Shown: one piece after another, positions 7,097 through 16,391 of the stretch
Position numbering within the stretch: the stretch's first letter is position 1
Layout of the letters: each line of letters opens with the position of its first letter
Assembly (NCBI GenBank): GCA_903922545.1
Contig: CAIXUE010000285.1
Coordinates: forward strand, 1 to 19,938
DNA: 19,938 nt
Reading direction: 5' to 3'
DNA from: an uncultured Alphaproteobacteria bacterium
GTDB taxonomy: Bacteria; Pseudomonadota; Alphaproteobacteria; Micropepsales; Micropepsaceae
The notes under the pieces: generated by a model
Seen by the model: the letters and a program-made list of their open reading frames with translations, nothing else
What the model was told of the DNA's origin: nothing
Database searches by the model: none
Position numbers and translations under genes: made by a program

Positions 7097-8193
7097 AGCT
7101 TAAGCGTCCCGCGATAAACGACTTTGGGTTCGCCAGCGCCGTCGCGGCTTGCCGCGGAGGCGCCATTGGAAGAGCCGGGCACCAGTTTGCCCAGCCGCAC
7201 CGCCTTGTCGCCGGACGTCTGGAACGCTTCGATCACGTGGCCGGCGGATTTTTCCGCCACCACCGCGACCAGCCCGATGCCGCAATTGAAAGTGCGCAGC
7301 ATCTCGGCTTCTTCGATGCCGGCGGATTTGGCCAGCCAGCCAAATACGGCGGGCGGCGTCCAGCTATCGAGATTGACTTCCGCATCCATGTTTTCGGGCA
7401 GGGCACGGGGAAGATTTTCGGTGATGCCGCCGCCGGTGATATGGGCAAAGCCCTTGATGCCACCGGTACGTAAGGCTTCCAGCGCGCTTTTCACGTAAAG
7501 ACGGGTGGGCACCAGCAGGGCTTCGCCCAGCTTGCGGCCAGCGGCGAAAGGCGCGTCGGCATCCCAGCCAAGGCCGGTTTTTTCCACCACCTTGCGCGCC
7601 AGCGAATAACCATTGGAATGAAGGCCGCTGGAAGCAATCCCGATCAGCACATCGCCGGCCTGCATCTCTTTGGTCTTGGGAAGGATGTTGCCGCGTTCCA
7701 CAGCGCCCACCGAAAAACCGGCCAGGTCGAAATCGCCTTTTTTGTAGAGGCCCGGCATCTCGGCGGTCTCGCCGCCGATCAGGGCGCAGCCGGACGCCTT
7801 GCAGGCCCGCGCAATGCCTTCGACCACCCGGGCGGCGCCTTCCACTTCCAGCTTGCCGGTGGCGTAATAGTCCAGAAAGAACAGCGGCTCAGCCCCCTGA
7901 ACCACAATGTCGTTGACGCACATGGCCACCAAGTCCTGGCCGATATCGTCATAAAGGCCCGTGTCGATGGCGATCTTGAGCTTGGTGCCCACCCCATCGG
8001 TGGCCGCCACCAGCACGGGATCCTTGAAACCGGTGGCCGCCAGGTCGAACAAACCGCCAAAGCCGCCCAGGTCCGCCTCGGCACCGGGCCGGCGCGTCGC
8101 CCGGGCGGCCGGGGCGATGCGCGCCACCAGCGCCTCGCCGGCGTCAATGTCCACGCCCGCGTCTTTATATGTGAGGGTGCTTTTGTCAGACAT
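7093..8193 (-). CDS. purM: Phosphoribosylformylglycinamidine cyclo-ligase (AIR synthetase)
   Basis: PurM closes the imidazole ring, converting FGAM plus ATP to AIR, the fifth step of purine synthesis. The 366-residue product shows the family hallmarks in order: [15 protein letters not shown] at the N-terminus, [12 protein letters not shown] at 64-75, [30 protein letters not shown] near 140, [13 protein letters not shown], and [16 protein letters not shown]. The C-terminal segment ([15 protein letters not shown]) is low in complexity and somewhat longer than usual. It is the first gene of a purM-purN operon. ATG 8193 has only a weak ribosome site (GGGC), and the upstream gap contains a large inverted repeat that would lie in the leader if transcription starts beyond 8291. 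Confidence 0.97.
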   Translation of the reverse strand: MSDKSTLTYKDAGVDIDAGEALVARIAPAARATRRPGAEADLGGFGGLFDLAATGFKDPVLVAATDGVGTKLKIAIDTGLYDDIGQDLVAMCVNDIVVQGAEPLFFLDYYATGKLEVEGAARVVEGIARACKASGCALIGGETAEMPGLYKKGDFDLAGFSVGAVERGNILPKTKEMQAGDVLIGIASSGLHSNGYSLARKVVEKTGLGWDADAPFAAGRKLGEALLVPTRLYVKSALEALRTGGIKGFAHITGGGITENLPRALPENMDAEVNLDSWTPPAVFGWLAKSAGIEEAEMLRTFNCGIGLVAVVAEKSAGHVIEAFQTSGDKAVRLGKLVPGSSNGASAASRDGAGEPKVVYRGTLKL

Positions 8194-8225
8194 ATTTTAG
8201 CCCGTTTAATCAGGCTGGTGGGAAG

Positions 8226-8291
8226 GCGCAAGTTGCCGTCCCGAAAGCCGCACAGGCTTTTCACCGGGACCTTGCCGGGGCCTTGTTGCGC
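8226..8291. promoter_or_regulatory. Nested inverted repeat between purM and the DUF2066 gene
   Basis: Three sets of complementary arms are nested around one centre: GCGCAA (8226-8231) with TTGCGC (8286-8291), GTCCCG (8238-8243) with CGGGAC (8265-8270), and AAAGCC (8244-8249) with GGCTTT (8255-8260), the last with a 5-nt loop. One flank holds a tandem repeat, CCGGGaCCTT then CCGGGgCCTT (8264-8284). In the purM direction this could be a structured leader; for the opposite gene it would be an upstream operator overlapping a candidate -35 box. It matches no riboswitch I can name. Confidence 0.5.
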
Positions 8292-8311
8292 GCCGCGAAA
8301 GACCCGATAAT
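8283..8311 (+). promoter_or_regulatory. Candidate promoter of the DUF2066-hda genes
   Basis: TTGTTG at 8283-8288 and GATAAT at 8306-8311 are separated by exactly 17 nt. The -10 matches five of six consensus bases and the -35 three of six. Transcription would begin near 8318, leaving a short leader with AGGCG (8326-8330) as the ribosome site before ATG 8336. The -35 overlaps the outer arm of the inverted repeat, so a repressor bound there could control it. Confidence 0.4.
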
Positions 8312-8335
8312 TAGAGAGCGATTTCAGGCGTTCCC

Positions 8336-9397
8336 ATGTTCCCACAATTTCAGAAAACTCTTTGCGTTCTGGCGCTTGCGCTTTTTGCCGGTTTTGGCTT
8401 TTCCGGGGGGGCTTTTGCGGCCGACCCGCCCTATACCGTCTCCAACATCCATGTGGACGCCAGCGCCGCCTCCAGCACCGAGGCGTTCAATACCGCGCTG
8501 GACCAGGGCCGGCCCAAGGCCTGGCAGATTCTCTTTCGCCGCCTGACCCGCCAGCAGGACTGGCAGCGCCAGCCCGAACTGGACACCGCCGCCTTGCTGA
8601 GGATTACCCGGGGCTATGTGCCGGCCAATGAGCGGCGCTCCACCACCCGTTATGTCGCGGACGTGACCTACAGCTTCAATCCCGATGCGGTCGCCAGGCT
8701 GCTGCAGGGCGCCGGCATTCCTTATTCGCAAGGGTCAGCGCGGCGCATTCTGGTTATTCCCATGTCGCCGGGCTTCCAGCTTGGCCCCTGGGCGAGTGCG
8801 CTGAATGCGCCGGCGCTGCGGGATTCGGTGGTGCCTTTCACGGTGGCGGGCGAATCCGATGCCGCCAGCCTTAAAGAAATCAATTTCGATGCCGCAAGCT
8901 GGAACGATATTGCCGCGGCGGCGCAGCGCGCCAATGCCAGTGAAGCGGCGCTGGTGCAGCTGGTCACTGTCAATGGCAAGGTGACGGTGACTATCCGCCG
9001 GCTGGGCAGTGGTGAAACGCCGGTCAAGGTTGCGGTGGATGTGCCGCAACAGGCGCAGGGCGCGGCCTATTCCGCCGCCGCGTCCGCCGCCATCGGCACC
9101 ATCGAGGATATGTGGAAAGCGCGCTCTGCCATTGATTACAGCAAGGGCGGCAAGATCACCGTCAATGTCAGCATGGCTTCGTTGCAGCAATGGGGCGCGA
9201 TCCAGAGCGCGCTGGCCGGCGCGAACGACATCACCAATGTGACCGTGAACGCCATGGATATCGGCTATGCCCAGATTTCCATCACCTATACCGGCAGCGC
9301 CGAACAGTTGCGTGATCTGCTGGGCGGGCAGGGGCTGGTGCTGGCGCCGGTGCGCGGCCAAGCCGCCTGGACGCTGGCGATGAACGGCACGCCATGA
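8336..9397 (+). CDS. DUF2066 domain-containing exported protein
   Basis: The 353-residue product has a signal peptide (hydrophobic stretch to about residue 25, likely cleavage after GGAFA near residue 28). The mature start, YTVSNIHVDASAASSTEAFNTAL, leads into a region on the pattern ALDQGRPKAWQILFRRLT with TTRYVADVTYSFNPDAVARLL. This matches the DUF2066 family as I recall it. The C-terminal half has a repeated small alpha-beta pattern, with ISITYTGSAEQLRDLL near the end. The function of the family is unknown; it is usually found near purM and hda in alphaproteobacteria, as here. A gene for an integral membrane protein often lies between this gene and hda; here hda follows after 23 nt. Confidence 0.85.
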   Translation: MFPQFQKTLCVLALALFAGFGFSGGAFAADPPYTVSNIHVDASAASSTEAFNTALDQGRPKAWQILFRRLTRQQDWQRQPELDTAALLRITRGYVPANERRSTTRYVADVTYSFNPDAVARLLQGAGIPYSQGSARRILVIPMSPGFQLGPWASALNAPALRDSVVPFTVAGESDAASLKEINFDAASWNDIAAAAQRANASEAALVQLVTVNGKVTVTIRRLGSGETPVKVAVDVPQQAQGAAYSAAASAAIGTIEDMWKARSAIDYSKGGKITVNVSMASLQQWGAIQSALAGANDITNVTVNAMDIGYAQISITYTGSAEQLRDLLGGQGLVLAPVRGQAAWTLAMNGTP

Positions 9398-9420
9398 CGG
9401 CCGGACGGCGTATCGTCTGA

Positions 9421-10056
9421 ATGGCATCCCAGCTTGTCCTGCCGCTTGAACCCAACAACGCGATGACGCGCGCCGATTTTATTGTCGCGCCCGGCAATGC
9501 CCGCGCCTTGGCGTTTCTGGATTCCTTTCCCGACTGGCCGTCGCCCGCGGTGGCGCTGTTTGGCCCCTCCGCTTCCGGCAAGACGCATCTGGCCCGGATA
9601 TGGGCGGAGGCGTCCGGCGCGGCGTTGCTGGACGCGCGTTCGCTGCGCGAGCCGGTGACGGGACCGGCGGTTGTTGAGAATATCGATTCTGCTCCAACCT
9701 TTGCGCATGAGCCGGCGTTGTTCGCCATGCTGGAGCAGGGCACGCCATTGCTGCTAACTGGACGCGAAGTTCCCGCCGCCTGGCCGGTTTCGCTGCCCGA
9801 TTTGCGTTCGCGCTTTGCCGCGCTGCTGGCGTTTGAATTGGGTGCTTCCGACGAGGCGCTGCTGATGGCGCTGGCGGTCAAACTGTTCGCCGACCGGCAG
9901 ATTGCCGTGCCCGAAAGCGTGGTCACCCATCTGGTGCGGACCCTGGAACGCTCCCCCGCCGCTCTCAGGGACTTCATTGCCAGGGCCGATGGGCTGGCTC
10001 TGGCGGAAAAAAAGCCGGTAAATCTTCAATTAATTCGCGGACTTATGGCGGGTTAG
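9421..10056 (+). CDS. hda: Regulatory inactivation of DnaA protein Hda (HdaA-like)
   Basis: Hda is a DnaA-related AAA+ protein that, bound to the DNA-loaded sliding clamp, stimulates hydrolysis of DnaA-bound ATP and so prevents re-initiation. The 211-residue product begins MASQLVLPLE, with QLVLPL at 4-9 as the clamp-binding motif. Walker A is GPSASGKT at 48-55. The usual acidic Walker B strand reads VVENIDSA here. The Box VII region SLPDLRSRFAALLAFEL (about 124-140) supplies the arginine finger, and the ALAVKLFADRQIAVPE lid is typical of the family. There is no DNA-binding domain, as expected. ATG 9421 directly follows a TGA trinucleotide. It is followed after 45 nt by ppk. Confidence 0.93.
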   Translation: MASQLVLPLEPNNAMTRADFIVAPGNARALAFLDSFPDWPSPAVALFGPSASGKTHLARIWAEASGAALLDARSLREPVTGPAVVENIDSAPTFAHEPALFAMLEQGTPLLLTGREVPAAWPVSLPDLRSRFAALLAFELGASDEALLMALAVKLFADRQIAVPESVVTHLVRTLERSPAALRDFIARADGLALAEKKPVNLQLIRGLMAG

Positions 10057-10101
10057 GCGTTTTGTCACCACAGGTTTACGGATTTGCCCTAGAGTTTGGG
10101 C

Positions 10102-12324
10102 ATGTCCATGCAGCCCCAGATCGCCAATGACGCCCCCCAGAGCGCGTCCGCCGAGAACCCGCTTTCCACGGGCGATGTCGTCATGCTCGACCACCAGGGC
10201 GACAATACCAGCTTTGATCCCGCCAGCCCGGCGCGTTTCGTCAATCGTGAACTGTCCTGGCTGGCTTTCAACCGCCGCGTGATTGAGGAAGCGCAGAACC
10301 ATTGCCACCCTTTGTTCGAGCGGGTGCGATTCCTGGCGATCTCGGCCACCAACCTGGACGAATTCTACATGGTGCGCGTGGCCGGCCTGATGGGCATGGT
10401 GCGCGAAGGCGTCGTCACATCCAGCGCCGATGGCCTGACCCCGGCCGAACAGCTTGCCAAGGTGGACGAGGCCGCGCGGCAATTGATCACCGATCAGCAG
10501 GGCATCTGGGCCGGACTGGACCAGGAACTGCGCCGCGAAGGCGTCAGCGTGGTGATGGGCGGGGAAATCAACGATCAGGACCGCGATTATCTCAACGCCC
10601 AGTTCGCCGAGCAGATTTTTCCGGTGCTGACGCCGCTGGCGATCGACCCGGCGCATCCGTTCCCCTTCATTCCCAATCTGGGCTTCACCATCGCTTTGTC
10701 GCTGACCAACCGGCGCGACGCCAAAAACTTTCACGCCCTGATCCCGGTGCCGCCGCAGTTGCGCCGTTTCATCCGCCTGCCGGATACCGAAAAGCGGGTG
10801 CGGTTTATTCCGCTGGAAGAAGTGATCGCGCTTTATTTCGACAAGCTGTTCCCCGGCCATAGCGTCAGCGGCTGGGGCATGTTCCGCATCCTGCGCGACA
10901 GCGACGTGGAAGTGGAAGAAGAAGCCGAAGACCTGGTGCTGCTGTTTGAATCGCTGCTCAAGCGCCGGCGCCGCGGCAGCGTCATTCACATGAAATGCTC
11001 CCAGTCCATGCCGGAGCCGCTGCGCCATTTCATCGCCAATCATCTGGACCTGGATGACAGCGAGATCGTCATCATTGAAAATCTGATGGGCCTGTCGGAT
11101 CTGACCAAGCTGATCCTGCCGGAACGGCCGGAACTGTTGTTCAAGCCTTATATGCCGCGCTTCCCCGAGCGCATCCGCGATCATGGCGGCGATTGTTTTG
11201 CCGCCATTCGCGAAAAGGACCTGATCGTCCATCATCCTTTCGAGAGTTTCGACACCGTGGTGCAGTTCCTGCGCCAGGCCGCTGCCGATCCCGATGTGGT
11301 GGCGATCAAGCAGACGCTGTATCGCACCAGTTCCGACAGCCCCATTGTCCAGGCGCTGATCGAAGCGGCGGAAGCCGGCAAATCGGTCACCGCGCTGGTG
11401 GAATTGAAGGCGCGGTTCGATGAAGCGGCCAACATCAAATGGGCGCGCGACCTGGAACGGGCCGGCGTGCAGGTGGTGTATGGCTTTATCGCGCTGAAGA
11501 CCCACGCCAAGATCAGCCTGGTGGTGCGCCGCGAGCAGGGCCAGCTGCACACTTACGTGCATTTCGGGACCGGCAACTATCACCCCAACACCGCCAAGAT
11601 TTATACCGACCTGTCGCTGTTCAGTGCCGATCCGGCGCTGGGGCGCGATGCGGCCCAGGTGTTCAATTTCATCACCGGCTATGCCGAGCCCAATGCGCTG
11701 GAAAAGCTGGCCATGTCGCCTTTCTCGCTGCGCGGAAGGCTGGTCGAGGCGATCCAGCAGGAAATCATGCATGCCAAGGCGGGCAGGCCTGCCGCCATAT
11801 GGGTCAAGCTGAATTCTCTGGTCGATCCGGCGATGATTGACGGGCTTTACCGGGCCAGCCAGGCGGGGGTTCAGATCGAGCTGGTGGTGCGCGGCATCTG
11901 TTGCCTGCGGCCGGGTGTTCCGGGCCTGTCGGAGAACATCAAGGTCAAATCCATTGTCGGCCGCTTTCTGGAGCATGGCCGCATTCTGTGTTTCGGGGCG
12001 GGCAATGGCCTGCCGCACAAGGATGCCAAAGTTTTCATTTCCTCGGCCGACTGGATGCCGCGGAACCTGGACCGGCGGGTTGAGACGCTGGTTCCCATCG
12101 AAAATCCCACGGTCCATCAACAGGTCCTTGACCAGATCATGGTCGCCCTGCTGAAGGACCGGGCGCAAAGCTGGTATATGGGGGCGGACGGAACTTACGA
12201 ACGTGATTCCCACGCCGAGGATGCCGATGCTTTTTCCGCGCACACATATTTCATGACAAATCCCTCCTTGTCCGGGCGTGGCCGTGCGCTCAAAATGAAC
12301 ACGCCACCCAAAAGCCGGACCTGA
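10102..12324 (+). CDS. ppk: Polyphosphate kinase 1
   Basis: Ppk1 reversibly polymerises the gamma phosphate of ATP into inorganic polyphosphate. The 740-residue product has the N-terminal helical region ([19 protein letters not shown], then [20 protein letters not shown]), the head domain, and two phospholipase-D-like catalytic domains. His468 in [15 protein letters not shown] corresponds to the autophosphorylated histidine (435 in E. coli). His625 in FLEHGRIL corresponds to His592. The spacing of 157 residues is the same as in E. coli. The motif [16 protein letters not shown] follows. I chose ATG 10102; TTG 10096 and ATG 10108 are alternatives. It lies in a probable hda-ppk-ppx operon. No convincing Pho box is seen upstream. 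Confidence 0.98.
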   Translation: MSMQPQIANDAPQSASAENPLSTGDVVMLDHQGDNTSFDPASPARFVNRELSWLAFNRRVIEEAQNHCHPLFERVRFLAISATNLDEFYMVRVAGLMGMVREGVVTSSADGLTPAEQLAKVDEAARQLITDQQGIWAGLDQELRREGVSVVMGGEINDQDRDYLNAQFAEQIFPVLTPLAIDPAHPFPFIPNLGFTIALSLTNRRDAKNFHALIPVPPQLRRFIRLPDTEKRVRFIPLEEVIALYFDKLFPGHSVSGWGMFRILRDSDVEVEEEAEDLVLLFESLLKRRRRGSVIHMKCSQSMPEPLRHFIANHLDLDDSEIVIIENLMGLSDLTKLILPERPELLFKPYMPRFPERIRDHGGDCFAAIREKDLIVHHPFESFDTVVQFLRQAAADPDVVAIKQTLYRTSSDSPIVQALIEAAEAGKSVTALVELKARFDEAANIKWARDLERAGVQVVYGFIALKTHAKISLVVRREQGQLHTYVHFGTGNYHPNTAKIYTDLSLFSADPALGRDAAQVFNFITGYAEPNALEKLAMSPFSLRGRLVEAIQQEIMHAKAGRPAAIWVKLNSLVDPAMIDGLYRASQAGVQIELVVRGICCLRPGVPGLSENIKVKSIVGRFLEHGRILCFGAGNGLPHKDAKVFISSADWMPRNLDRRVETLVPIENPTVHQQVLDQIMVALLKDRAQSWYMGADGTYERDSHAEDADAFSAHTYFMTNPSLSGRGRALKMNTPPKSRT

Positions 12325-12327
12325 GTT

Positions 12328-13839
12328 TTGGCGGTCACAGCCGATTTAAGGAACGCCGCTTCGCCGCGGGCCGCCTCCAAAGCGCGCGCGCCGGTGGCGA
12401 TTGTCGATATCGGCTCCAATTCCGTGCGCCTGGTGATTTACGAAAGCCAGCAGCGCAACGCCGCCACCCTGCAGAATGAAAAAGCCATTTGCGGCATCGG
12501 CCGCGACATGGTTTCGACGGGGCGGCTGCATGCCGAAGGCTGCGCCGAGGCGCTGGAGGCGCTGGCGCGTTTCCGCATGATCGCCGAAGGGCTGGGCGTG
12601 GATGCGTGCGAAGCGGTGGCGACGGCGGCGGCGCGCGATGCGGTCAATGGCGCGGAGTTCGTGGCCAAGGCGGAAAAAGCCTGGGGCTCGCCCATTCGCG
12701 TGCTGGCGGGCGAAGACGAAGCGCGCATCGCCGCCGAAGGCGTGGTGGCCGGTATTCTGAACGCCGATGGGTTGGTGGCCGATCTGGGCGGCGGCAGCCT
12801 GGACATGGTGTCAGTGCGCAGCGGCGTGACCGGAAAAGCTTTCACGCTGCCGTTCGGCCCCTTGCGGCTGATGGACCAGAGCAAGGGCGAGCCGGACCGG
12901 GCGCGCGACATTGTCGATAAGGGATTGAAGGATTTGCCCGACCTTTCGTCGCCGGCGCTGTATGCGGTGGGCGGCATCTGGCGCAGCTTTGCGCGGGTCG
13001 ATATGGAGGAAAATAATTATCCGCTCCATGTCCTGCAGCAATACACCATTCCGCGCGGACGGGCGCTGCGCCTGTGCAAGGTGCTGGCCGGGCTGTCGCG
13101 AGAATCCGTCCGCAAGATCAAGGTCGTTTCCAAGCGCCGGTCGGAGGCGCTGCCCTATGGCGCGGTGGTGCTGGAACGGCTGTTGGCCGCGGGCGACATC
13201 AAGGATGTGGTGATCTCGGCCTATGGTTTGCGCGAGGGGCTGTTTTACGCGCGGCTTTCGCCGGAAGAGCGCGCCAAGGATCCTTTGCTGGAATTCGCCG
13301 TCGGCGCCAATGAGCGGATGGCGCGGGTGCCGGCCCATGCCGCAGAAATGATTCAGTGGACCCAGCCCTTGTTCGAAGGCGAGGGCAATGAACTGCGGCG
13401 GGTGCGCGAGGCTTCGGCCTATTTCTCGGACATCGCCTGGCGGCGGCATCCCGATGACCGCGCGCTTGGCGCCATGAGCCAGGTTCTGACCGCGCCTTTC
13501 GCGGGCGCCGACCACCGCGTGCGCGCGCTGATCGCGACCTCGATCTTCCACCGTTATTCGGGTGACGAAGATTTTCCCCGCGACCTGTTCTTCGCGGGCT
13601 TGCTGGACAAGGATGATGAGAAGCGTGCGCTCAGGCTGGGTCTGGCCTGGCGATTCGCTTTTTCGCTGTCGGCTTCGGCGGCGGGCGAGCTGGGCCAGTA
13701 CAAACTGCGCATGACCCCGGCCAAAATCATTCTGGAAGTTCCGACGCGGCGCGAAGCGATTGCCGCCGATCCGGTGCAAAAGCGCCTGGGCGCGCTGGCC
13801 GATGTTTTTGACCGTCGCGGCGAAATTTTGGTCGGTTAA
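12328..13839 (+). CDS. ppx: Exopolyphosphatase, Ppx/GppA family
   Basis: Ppx/GppA phosphatases release orthophosphate from polyphosphate ends or hydrolyse pppGpp. Next to ppk the first role is more likely. The 503-residue product has the actin-like ATPase fold motifs: VAIVDIGSNSVRLVIY near residues 23-38, ATAAARDAVNG, VLAGEDEARIAAEGV with the catalytic glutamate region, and GLVADLGGGSLDMV. The second half (about 310-503) is the helical HD-like domain of long Ppx proteins. The start appears to be TTG 12328, three bases after the ppk stop; no ATG occurs before the fold begins, and a GTG at 12394 would cut into it. Tight spacing implies coupled expression, a standard make-and-degrade pair. Confidence 0.95.
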   Translation: MAVTADLRNAASPRAASKARAPVAIVDIGSNSVRLVIYESQQRNAATLQNEKAICGIGRDMVSTGRLHAEGCAEALEALARFRMIAEGLGVDACEAVATAAARDAVNGAEFVAKAEKAWGSPIRVLAGEDEARIAAEGVVAGILNADGLVADLGGGSLDMVSVRSGVTGKAFTLPFGPLRLMDQSKGEPDRARDIVDKGLKDLPDLSSPALYAVGGIWRSFARVDMEENNYPLHVLQQYTIPRGRALRLCKVLAGLSRESVRKIKVVSKRRSEALPYGAVVLERLLAAGDIKDVVISAYGLREGLFYARLSPEERAKDPLLEFAVGANERMARVPAHAAEMIQWTQPLFEGEGNELRRVREASAYFSDIAWRRHPDDRALGAMSQVLTAPFAGADHRVRALIATSIFHRYSGDEDFPRDLFFAGLLDKDDEKRALRLGLAWRFAFSLSASAAGELGQYKLRMTPAKIILEVPTRREAIAADPVQKRLGALADVFDRRGEILVG

Positions 13840-13865
13840 TCCCAAGCCAAATAAGGCTATTTTGC

Positions 13866-13891
13866 CCCCGCTCTTGCGCCGAAGCGCGGGG
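13866..13891 (+). terminator. Possible weak terminator after ppx
   Basis: CCCCGC (13866-13871) pairs with GCGGGG (13886-13891); the 14-nt loop can add a CTT/AAG inner stem. Only three T follow, after AGGGG, so intrinsic termination would be weak. The gap to tatA is 141 nt and also contains GAGCC/GGCTC arms at 13912-13936. It may instead be a processing or stabilising hairpin. Confidence 0.35.
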
Positions 13892-13980
13892 AGGGGTTTA
13901 AGAGGGCGCTAGAGCCGGAAAAACGGGGTCTGGCTCAGGCTGTTCAAGGGGTTACCTTTTCGGGGGTTGAAGGAGACGTC

Positions 13981-14184
13981 ATGGGTGCGCTCAGCATTTG
14001 GCATATTCTTATTCTGGCGGTGATCGCGCTGGTGCTGTTCGGCGGCCGGGGCAAGGTTTCCGACCTGATGGGCGATTTCGGCCGGGGCGTGAACAGCTTC
14101 AAAAAAGGCCTGAACGAGGGCAAGGATGATCCCAAGGTGATCAACGCCGAAGTGGACAAGCCCAAGGATACCGCGCAGCGGTAA
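13981..14184 (+). CDS. tatA: Sec-independent protein translocase subunit TatA
   Basis: TatA multimerises in the inner membrane to form the pathway by which TatBC-bound folded proteins cross. The 67-residue product has the standard layout: a short periplasmic N-terminus, one membrane helix (about residues 7-20, [14 protein letters not shown]), a glycine-rich hinge, an amphipathic helix ([20 protein letters not shown]) and a charged tail. ATG 13981 follows a GGAG ribosome site at 13972-13975. It is first in tatABC, ten bases before tatB. At 67 residues it is at the short end of the family but complete. Confidence 0.96.
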   Translation: MGALSIWHILILAVIALVLFGGRGKVSDLMGDFGRGVNSFKKGLNEGKDDPKVINAEVDKPKDTAQR

Positions 14185-14193
14185 GGCCTTTCC

Positions 14194-14568
14194 ATGTTCG
14201 ACCTGTTCAGCTGGAGCCACATCCTCATCCTGCTTACCGTGGCTCTGGTCGTGGTGGGCCCCAAGGATCTGCCCAAGCTGATGCACATGGTCGGCAAATG
14301 GGCCGGCAAGGCCCGCGGCATGGCCAACGAATTCAAGAAAAGCTTTGACGACATGGCGCGCCAGAGCGAACTGGACGAGCTGCGCAAAGAGATTTCCGAT
14401 CTCAAGTCGCATCAAAGCATCACCGACCTGGAAGCCGATCTCAACAAGCCGCTGGAAACGCCGCCCGATACCGGGCCCGATCCGCGCGCCGGTGAGCTTC
14501 AGGTCACGGATACCGCAGCGGGCAGCGCGCCGCCTTCGCCGCCGCCGCATATGACAGCCTCGCCGTGA
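14194..14568 (+). CDS. tatB: Sec-independent protein translocase subunit TatB
   Basis: TatB forms the twin-arginine signal-peptide receptor with TatC. The 124-residue product begins MFDLFSWSHILILLTVALVVVG, one membrane helix, followed by the family GPKDLPKL turn and a long amphipathic helix to about residue 75. The remaining tail is acidic and proline-rich (PPDTGPDP, PPSPPPH), as often in TatB. The conserved glutamate of many TatB N-termini is replaced here by Ser/Trp-Ser-His residues. The stop TGA overlaps the tatC start GTG in GTGA at 14565-14568, indicating coupled translation. Confidence 0.95.
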   Translation: MFDLFSWSHILILLTVALVVVGPKDLPKLMHMVGKWAGKARGMANEFKKSFDDMARQSELDELRKEISDLKSHQSITDLEADLNKPLETPPDTGPDPRAGELQVTDTAAGSAPPSPPPHMTASP

Positions 14569-15362
14569 GCGGACCGACGCCGGAAGACAAGGCCGCGCTG
14601 GACGCGACCCGTGCGCCGCTGATGGAGCATCTGGTCGAGCTGCGCAAGCGGCTGGTCTATGCGATGATCTCGTTCGGTCTGTGCTTTGGCGCCTGTTTTT
14701 ATTTCGCGACGCCGATCTTCAATTTCCTGATCAAGCCGCTGCACGCCACCACCAACCATCTGATCTATACGGCGCTGACGGAAGTGTTTTTCACCAATGT
14801 GAAGATCGCCATGTTCGGCGGCGCTTGCCTGGCCTTTCCCATCATCGCCTGGCAGCTATGGGCGTTTATCGCGCCCGGCCTTTACCGCCATGAAAAGCGC
14901 GCCTTCCTGCCTTTTCTGATGTGGACGCCGGTGATGTTCCTGATGGGCGCGAGCTTTGTCTATTACATCATGCTGCCTTTCGCGATCCGCTTTTTCGGCG
15001 GCTATCAGGTGCCGGTCACGGCCGGCACGATGGGCATCGAACTGCAGGCCAAGGTGGGCGACTATCTGGATTTTGTGATGACGCTGATGTTCGCCTTCGG
15101 GCTGACGTTTCAGCTGCCGGTGCTGCTGTCGCTGCTGGGCAAGGTGGGCATTGTCAGCGTCAAGGCTCTGAAAGACATGCGCCGCTATGCCTATGTCGGG
15201 CTGTTCGCGGTGGCGGCGGTGTTCACGCCGCCGGACGCCATCTCGATGATGAGCCTGGCGGTGCCGCTGGTGGCGCTTTACGAAGTTTCGGTGATCAGTG
15301 TGATGCTGATTGAGCGTAACCGCGCCAAGGAAGAAGCCGCACGTGCGGCGGCCGGAAACTAG
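14565..15362 (+). CDS. tatC: Sec-independent protein translocase subunit TatC
   Basis: TatC is the polytopic membrane core that recognises twin-arginine signal peptides. The 265-residue product has six predicted membrane helices. Its signatures are MEHLVELRKRL near residue 20, ALTEVFFTNVKIAMFGG, FIAPGLYRHEKR near 105 and VFTPPDAISMMSLAVPL near 225. The cytoplasmic N-terminus and the first loop carry the residues known for signal-peptide binding. The start is GTG 14565, in a 4-nt overlap with tatB. The gene ends in CTAG, which also contains the stop of the convergent kinase gene. No terminator follows. Confidence 0.97.
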   Translation: MSGPTPEDKAALDATRAPLMEHLVELRKRLVYAMISFGLCFGACFYFATPIFNFLIKPLHATTNHLIYTALTEVFFTNVKIAMFGGACLAFPIIAWQLWAFIAPGLYRHEKRAFLPFLMWTPVMFLMGASFVYYIMLPFAIRFFGGYQVPVTAGTMGIELQAKVGDYLDFVMTLMFAFGLTFQLPVLLSLLGKVGIVSVKALKDMRRYAYVGLFAVAAVFTPPDAISMMSLAVPLVALYEVSVISVMLIERNRAKEEAARAAAGN

Positions 15363-16381
15363 GCAGCTTCTTTTTCGCGCAGCTGCACCACCCGTTCGGC
15401 CGGGAAACGCAGCGTGACGCAGGTGCCGCGGTTGGGCTGGCTTTCCAGCACCAGGTTGCCGCCATGCAATTCGACCATCGCCTTGGCCAGCGGCAGGCCC
15501 AGCCCGGTGCCTTCCTGGCGCACCGCCATTTTGGGGCGGTTCTGGCCGAACGGCGTCAGCGCGTTGGCCATTTCGCCGTCATTCATGCCGATGCCATTGT
15601 CGCGGATGGTCAGGGCATAACCGCCGTCATCTTCCGCTACGCCGCCAACGATCACAGTGCCGCCTTGGGGCGTGAATTTGATGGCGTTGCCCACCAGGTT
15701 GATCACGATCTGGCGCACCATGCGTTCGACGGCGACAAGGCGGATTTTCTCATCGTCCCAGCGCTCTTCCACCCGCACGCCATGCTTGTCGCCCAATCCG
15801 GACAGCATGACCAGCGACGCCGACAGCGACGGCACCAGAGCGAATTCGCCGGCATCTTCCAGCGACATTTTTCCGGATTCGATTTTCGCCAGATCCAGCA
15901 CATCGTTGATGATGCCCAGAAGGTGCCGGCCACTGGTGTGGATATCGGCGGCATAGGAAAGATAGCGCGCGTTGGAAACCGGACCCAGATGCTGGTCCTT
16001 CATGATTTCGGAGAAACCCAGAATGGCGTTGAGCGGTGTGCGCAGCTCATGGCTCATATTGGCAAGGAAAGCGGATTTGGCTTTGGAAGCGTCCAGCGCC
16101 GCGTCAGCGGAGACGGACAATTGGCGTGTCATGCTTTCCAGACGCCCGCGGGCGCGGCGCGAGTAAAAAATCAGCGGTCCCGAAACCACCAGAATATCCA
16201 GGCCCACATTCAAGGTACCCCGCAGATAGAGCGGCTGGCCCTCGACCAGGCGCAGGACGATGTGAGTTGCCAGCACCGCCACCAGGACCGCGAAGGTCAT
16301 GAGGAAGGTCGAGCCGGCAACGCCCATGCGCGCCAACTTTCCTTCCAACCGGTCCACGAAACGCCGCAAAACTTGCCCCAT
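15359..16381 (-). CDS. Membrane sensor histidine kinase, PdhS/DivJ-like catalytic core
   Basis: The 340-residue product has two hydrophobic helices (about 24-46 and 56-74) with only a short loop between them, a linker helix, a HisKA dimerisation domain with HELRTPLNAILGFSE (phosphorylated His111), and a HATPase domain with NLVGNAIKFT, DNGIGM and GTGLGLPLAKAMVELHGG. It lacks PAS, HAMP and receiver domains. The phosphotransfer core resembles the alphaproteobacterial PdhS/DivJ/PleC group, which controls cell-cycle and development regulators such as DivK. No response regulator gene is in the window, so it is an orphan. The stimulus is unknown; with almost no periplasmic part it may sense membrane or cytoplasmic signals. 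ATG 16381 is preceded by a stable hairpin. Confidence 0.93.
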   Translation of the reverse strand: MGQVLRRFVDRLEGKLARMGVAGSTFLMTFAVLVAVLATHIVLRLVEGQPLYLRGTLNVGLDILVVSGPLIFYSRRARGRLESMTRQLSVSADAALDASKAKSAFLANMSHELRTPLNAILGFSEIMKDQHLGPVSNARYLSYAADIHTSGRHLLGIINDVLDLAKIESGKMSLEDAGEFALVPSLSASLVMLSGLGDKHGVRVEERWDDEKIRLVAVERMVRQIVINLVGNAIKFTPQGGTVIVGGVAEDDGGYALTIRDNGIGMNDGEMANALTPFGQNRPKMAVRQEGTGLGLPLAKAMVELHGGNLVLESQPNRGTCVTLRFPAERVVQLREKEAA

Positions 16382-16391
16382 CCGCTGTGGC

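Noticed and set aside
10057..10101. TTGTCAC before ppk as a possible Pho box half-site
   Set aside because: A second CTGTCAT-like half at the right spacing is absent.
10030..12243. A 737-codon open frame on the minus strand opposite ppk
   Set aside because: It is antisense to a fully conserved ppk, has His/Gln/Arg-rich composition without motifs, and extends into hda.
13840..13980. Possible small gene or RNA between ppx and tatA
   Set aside because: Only hairpins and the tatA ribosome site are seen; there is no start with a plausible coding frame and no tRNA-like fold.
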